Translations under genes and position numbers: made by a program
Part shown: piece by piece, positions 60,787-64,000 of the stretch
Position numbering within the stretch: position 1 is the first letter of the stretch
How the letters are laid out: every line of letters starts with the position of its first letter
Source: Endozoicomonas sp. NE40
Lineage (GTDB): Bacteria; Pseudomonadota; Gammaproteobacteria; Pseudomonadales; Endozoicomonadaceae
DNA: 64,000 nucleotides
NCBI RefSeq assembly: GCF_040549045.1
Contig: NZ_JBEWTB010000002.1
Location: 961,501-1,025,500, forward strand
Reading direction: 5' to 3'
Notes under the pieces: generated by a model
Seen by the model: only the letters and a program-made list of their open reading frames with translations
Database searches by the model: none
Told to the model about the DNA's origin: nothing

Positions 60787-62001
60787 ATGAAGGCAATTGA
60801 AAAATCCCTGAAACTGGATAATGTCTGTTACGACATTCGCGGTCCAGTGTTGCGTGAAGCAAAGCGCCTTGAAGAAGAAGGCCATCGAATTCTGAAACTG
60901 AACACCGGTAACCCTGCAGCCTTTGACCTTGAAGCGCCAGAAGAAATCGTTCAGGACATGATCCTGAACCTGCCCAATGCCCAGGGCTACTCAGACTCCA
61001 GAGGTCTGTTTTCAGCCCGCAAGGCCATTATGCAGTACTGCCAGCAGAAGAACTTCCCACAGGTTGAACTGGACGACATCATCATTGGCAACGGTGTCAG
61101 CGAGTTGGTCGTAATGGCTATGCAGGCACTGCTGAACAATGGCGATGAGATGCTGGTGCCGGCACCGGATTACCCGTTATGGACGGCTGCCGTCAACCTG
61201 TCGGGCGGAAGGGCAGTGCATTACCTGTGCGACGAACAGTCCGACTGGTATCCGGACATTGAGGATATTCGCAGCAAGATCACCTCGAAAACCCGTGGCA
61301 TTGTTGTTATTAACCCCAACAACCCGACAGGGGCAGTTTACCCAGAAGAACTGCTGGAACAGATCGTACAGCTTGCCAGGGAACATGACCTGATTATTTA
61401 CGCTGACGAAATCTACGACAAAATTCTTTACGACGGCACCGAACACACCGCAATGGCCTCCATCGCAGATGATGTGCTGTGTATATCCTTTAACGGTCTG
61501 TCCAAGTCTTACCGTGCAGCAGGCTTCCGGGCGGGCTGGCTGATTGCCAGTGGCCCAAAGCATCTGGCGCAGGATTATCTTGAAGGTCTTGAGATGCTGG
61601 CCTCCATGCGTTTGTGCTCGAATGTCCCGGCACAGTACGCTATTCAGACCTCGCTGGGAGGCTATCAGAGTATTAATGACCTGCTCCTTCCGGGGGGCAG
61701 ACTGCTCGACCAGCGTAATACGATCTACAGCCTGCTGGACCAGATTCCCGGAGTTTCCTGCGTCAAGCCCAAAGGCGCACTGTATGTCTTCCCTAAACTG
61801 GACCCAAAGGTTTACCCGATACACGACGACGAAAAGCTGGTTCTGGATCTGCTGCTACAGGAAAAAATTCTGCTGGTTCAGGGAACCGCCTTTAACTGGC
61901 CAAACCCCGATCATCTCAGAATCATCACCCTTCCCAGGGTAGAGGATCTTGAATCGGTTGCCACTAAGCTTGAACGTTTCCTGAGCCGATATAAACAATA
62001 A
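60787..62001 (+). CDS. alaA: Glutamate-pyruvate aminotransferase AlaA
   Basis: The 404-residue class I aminotransferase opens SLKLDNVCYDIRGPVLREAK and has LKLNTGNPAAFDLEAPEEI, typical of AlaA (YfbQ). Cofactor contacts are in VVINPNNPTGAVYPEE and IYADEIYDKILYDG; the PLP lysine is in NGLSKSYRAAGFRAGW. It makes alanine from pyruvate and glutamate in the cytoplasm. The 235-bp gap to msrB holds both promoters. Confidence 0.93.
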   Translation: MKAIEKSLKLDNVCYDIRGPVLREAKRLEEEGHRILKLNTGNPAAFDLEAPEEIVQDMILNLPNAQGYSDSRGLFSARKAIMQYCQQKNFPQVELDDIIIGNGVSELVVMAMQALLNNGDEMLVPAPDYPLWTAAVNLSGGRAVHYLCDEQSDWYPDIEDIRSKITSKTRGIVVINPNNPTGAVYPEELLEQIVQLAREHDLIIYADEIYDKILYDGTEHTAMASIADDVLCISFNGLSKSYRAAGFRAGWLIASGPKHLAQDYLEGLEMLASMRLCSNVPAQYAIQTSLGGYQSINDLLLPGGRLLDQRNTIYSLLDQIPGVSCVKPKGALYVFPKLDPKVYPIHDDEKLVLDLLLQEKILLVQGTAFNWPNPDHLRIITLPRVEDLESVATKLERFLSRYKQ

Positions 62002-62037
62002 ATTTCTGGCAGACTGGCAAATGCACCGGGGGAGATC

Positions 62038-62457
62038 ATGGCTGATATTCATATTGACGACTTCTACCACGACTGCACCCGGATTCTGGTGCAGCTGTAT
62101 GAAGCTTTCCCCCGTCTGACATCGGTTTACATTGACGATATCATCGGTCGCTTTGAAACGGACGAATACGGCATCCCTTCACGCCGCCACCAGGCCTGCT
62201 TCGACACTCTGTTGTGGCTGGCTGCAGAAGGCTATATTCGTTACCTGGACCGGGTTCGCCTTGAAGGTCTGGATCAGGTGGTACTCTCTGAAAAAGCCTT
62301 TCTGCGCCTGAACCAGCTCATACCCTTCGAACCGGACTCATCAACACCGGCCAGCATTGCCCGCAAACGTTCGAGCCTGGCCTGGGACCTGAAGCAGGCA
62401 TTAAAGTCAGGCAGTAGCGAGACCATCTGCCTGACGGCCCGGCGCTTCTTTTTATGA
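62038..62457 (+). CDS. Small conserved protein of unknown function (139 residues)
   Basis: It begins ADIHIDDFYHDCTRILVQLY and has a winged-helix-like middle (RRHQACFDTLLWLAAEGYIRYLDRV, then VVLSEKAFLRLNQL). This pattern suggests a small DNA- or protein-binding fold, but I cannot name the family. GGGGGAGA precedes the ATG, and the gene is 36 bases after alaA, so probably co-transcribed. A gene of similar size lies between alaA and htpX in Pseudomonas, as far as I recall. Confidence 0.75.
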   Translation: MADIHIDDFYHDCTRILVQLYEAFPRLTSVYIDDIIGRFETDEYGIPSRRHQACFDTLLWLAAEGYIRYLDRVRLEGLDQVVLSEKAFLRLNQLIPFEPDSSTPASIARKRSSLAWDLKQALKSGSSETICLTARRFFL

Positions 62458-62630
62458 AGCCCGGTTTATGAAGAAGAAAGCAATTTTGAATGATCTTTCA
62501 GCAAACTGTAAAAGTAATCAATCGCTATTGATAAACACTTCAACTCACATCATATTTCCACTATCTAATGGCCTGATTTATACGAACTGTCGGGTCAACT
62601 TTTGAACCAATACAGGTATCAAATCTTGTA

Positions 62631-63521
62631 ATGAAAAGAATACTGCTATTTCTGGCCACAAACCTGGCGGTTATGCTGGTGGCAAGCATCACGCTTAACA
62701 TTCTCGGTGTCGGCCGCTTTCTGACTGCTAACGGGCTGGACATGGGCGCACTGCTGGCGTTCTGTGCCGTATTCGGATTCGCCGGCTCCTTTGTCTCCCT
62801 GATGCTGTCCAAAACCATGGCCAAAATGGGTACCGGCACCCAGATTATTGATCAGCCACGCACAGCTCAGGAACGCTGGCTGCTGGATACCGTTAAAGAG
62901 CTGTCAGACAAAGCCGGTATCGGCATGCCGGAAGTGGGTATTTTCCCTTCACCGGAGTCCAACGCTTTTGCCACCGGCTGGAACAAAAACGCTGCTCTGG
63001 TGGCGGTCAGCCAGGGTTTGCTGGATCGCTTCAGCCCAAGAGAAGCCCGGGCGGTGATCGGACATGAAATTGGTCATGTTGCCAATGGCGACATGGTCAC
63101 CCTGAGCCTGATTCAGGGTGTGGTCAATACCTTTGTCATGTTCTTCGCCCGTATCATTGGTTACGCCGTCGACAGCTTCCTGCGTCGCGATGATGAAAAC
63201 TCCGGCGGCGTGGGTATCGGTTATTACATCACCAGCATCGTGGCAGAAATTGTCCTGGGGATTCTCGCCAGTGCCATTGTTATGTGGTTCTCCCGCCAGC
63301 GGGAATTCCGTGCTGATCAGGCCGGTGCCGAACTGGCCGGGCGCAGCGATATGATCGCAGCCCTTGAACGCCTGCGTTCTGAATACGACGCCCCCAGCGT
63401 GATGCCTGCCACCATGAGTGCCTTTGGTATTCGCAGTGGACTGAAGAGTGGCATCGCCGCCATGTTCACCAGCCATCCACCGCTGGAAGACCGGATTCTG
63501 GCTCTTCAATCCTCTCGTTAA
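62631..63521 (+). CDS. htpX: Membrane zinc metalloprotease HtpX
   Basis: The 296-residue M48B protease has two N-terminal membrane segments (about 5-25 and 38-60), the zinc motif HEIGH at 145-149, two further membrane segments (about 160-180 and 198-220) and the third zinc ligand Glu in the RQREFRADQAGAEL stretch. It degrades damaged membrane proteins together with FtsH under stress. Length is normal. A strong hairpin follows. Confidence 0.97.
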   Translation: MKRILLFLATNLAVMLVASITLNILGVGRFLTANGLDMGALLAFCAVFGFAGSFVSLMLSKTMAKMGTGTQIIDQPRTAQERWLLDTVKELSDKAGIGMPEVGIFPSPESNAFATGWNKNAALVAVSQGLLDRFSPREARAVIGHEIGHVANGDMVTLSLIQGVVNTFVMFFARIIGYAVDSFLRRDDENSGGVGIGYYITSIVAEIVLGILASAIVMWFSRQREFRADQAGAELAGRSDMIAALERLRSEYDAPSVMPATMSAFGIRSGLKSGIAAMFTSHPPLEDRILALQSSR

Positions 63522-63525
63522 AAAA

Positions 63526-63562
63526 GCAGGCTGTGGGGATATCTCTTATCCTCACAGCCTGC
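63526..63562. terminator. Hairpin after htpX
   Basis: GCAGGCTGTGGGGATA pairs with TATCCTCACAGCCTGC (one G-T pair) around a 5-base loop. The T-run lies on the minus strand side (TTTTTT after the stem), so it would terminate best leftwards; on the plus strand it follows the htpX stop closely and probably still ends that message. Confidence 0.65.
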
Positions 63563-63720
63563 CCTGCCTGAAACCTCTATCCCTCACCTGAACATTAACG
63601 GTCAGCTTTCCTCAGATAAAAATAATCAACCACAATCTGTATTTATCAACTATTGTGTATCCTTGTTCCAGTTTCTGATTCATCTGGAACAGTCCTTTTT
63701 ATCCAATAAAGATAATAATT

Positions 63721-64000
63721 ATGTTTGGAAACAGTCGCTTAGTCGTATTTTTCTGCGTATCGTTGTTCTGTTTACTGTCCATCGACAAAGCTCAGTCAGC
63801 AATACCTGGCTGGAAACTCGTTGTCGCAACCAATAGCCTGGATGACAGTCAAAGAACAACTGTCTTTTTATTTCAGAAAGCTGGCCTCAGAGATCATTTT
63901 GCCGGAGAGAAAGCACCGTCTACTAATACTCTTTTTTCGGGGTTTATTCCTCATCAGGAAGCTTCTTTCCTGAAAATGGAAGGGAGCGGCTACACCGAAG
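63721..64000 (+). CDS. Exported protein of unknown function, partial
   Basis: From ATG 63721 a signal peptide (FFCVSLFCLLSIDKAQSA) is followed by about 70 residues to the window edge with no recognisable motif (IPGWKLVVATNSLDDSQRT). It is the start of a gene that continues beyond the window. Confidence 0.65.
   Translation, partial: MFGNSRLVVFFCVSLFCLLSIDKAQSAIPGWKLVVATNSLDDSQRTTVFLFQKAGLRDHFAGEKAPSTNTLFSGFIPHQEASFLKMEGSGYTE

Noticed and set aside
1..64000. tRNA or rRNA genes
   Set aside because: Reading the intergenic regions I saw no cloverleaf-like segment with the GGTTCGAATCC-type arm and no rRNA sequence. A covariance-model scan would settle this.

Overview
The window looks like chromosome of an Endozoicomonas-like marine gammaproteobacterium (Oceanospirillales), probably an animal-associated symbiont. 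This is inferred from gene content and order, since no rRNA gene is present. The housekeeping backbone follows Pseudomonas-like synteny: zipA-smc, fleQ/fleN/fliA next to the ccm cytochrome c genes, fadD beside a lipase and a MaoC hydratase, and msrB-alaA-htpX. Between these blocks lie insertion sequences, secreted proteins of unknown function and two genes of eukaryotic or effector type.

Layout. 1-4.0 kb: zipA (partial) and smc. 4.2-8 kb: two exported proteins, a wrecked YopT-like cysteine protease gene and an IS4-type transposase remnant. 8.1-12.5 kb: an autotransporter followed by an intact IS256 copy with an 8-bp target duplication. 12.6-18.3 kb: ccmCDEFGHI on the minus strand, without ccmA and ccmB. 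18.5-22.9 kb: a rhodanese-like protein, then fliA, fleN and fleQ, three flagellar regulators with no flagellar structural gene between or around them. 23-25 kb: a porin and a small acidic exported protein. 25-32.5 kb: hrpA, fadD, a lipase and a MaoC hydratase. 32.5-37.9 kb: a mobile-element patch with an internally deleted IS5, an intact IS1 inside the signal peptide of a secreted protein gene, an IS1380 fragment and a four-finger C2H2 zinc-finger protein. 38-42.8 kb: avtA, a PepSY-like exported protein and arcB-arcC. 43-50.8 kb: a complete V-type ATPase operon in the order B-D-I-K-E-DUF2764-A. 51-60 kb: a 2852-residue exported protein with 44-residue C-terminal repeats, then a second small acidic exported protein. 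60-64 kb: msrB, alaA, a small conserved protein, htpX and the start of an exported protein.

How the parts fit. The V-ATPase rotor subunit keeps the residues that bind Na+ in the Enterococcus enzyme, so a sodium pump or Na+-driven synthase is plausible. The neighbouring arcB-arcC pair would supply ATP from citrulline. The ccm genes serve periplasmic cytochrome c maturation but need CcmAB from elsewhere. The fleQ-fleN-fliA set looks like what is left of a flagellar region.

The items most worth a second look are the bacterial C2H2 zinc-finger gene, the giant exported protein with its acidic downstream partner, the IS1 insertion that rebuilt a start codon for a signal peptide, the circularly permuted V-ATPase operon, and the broken YopT-like gene.
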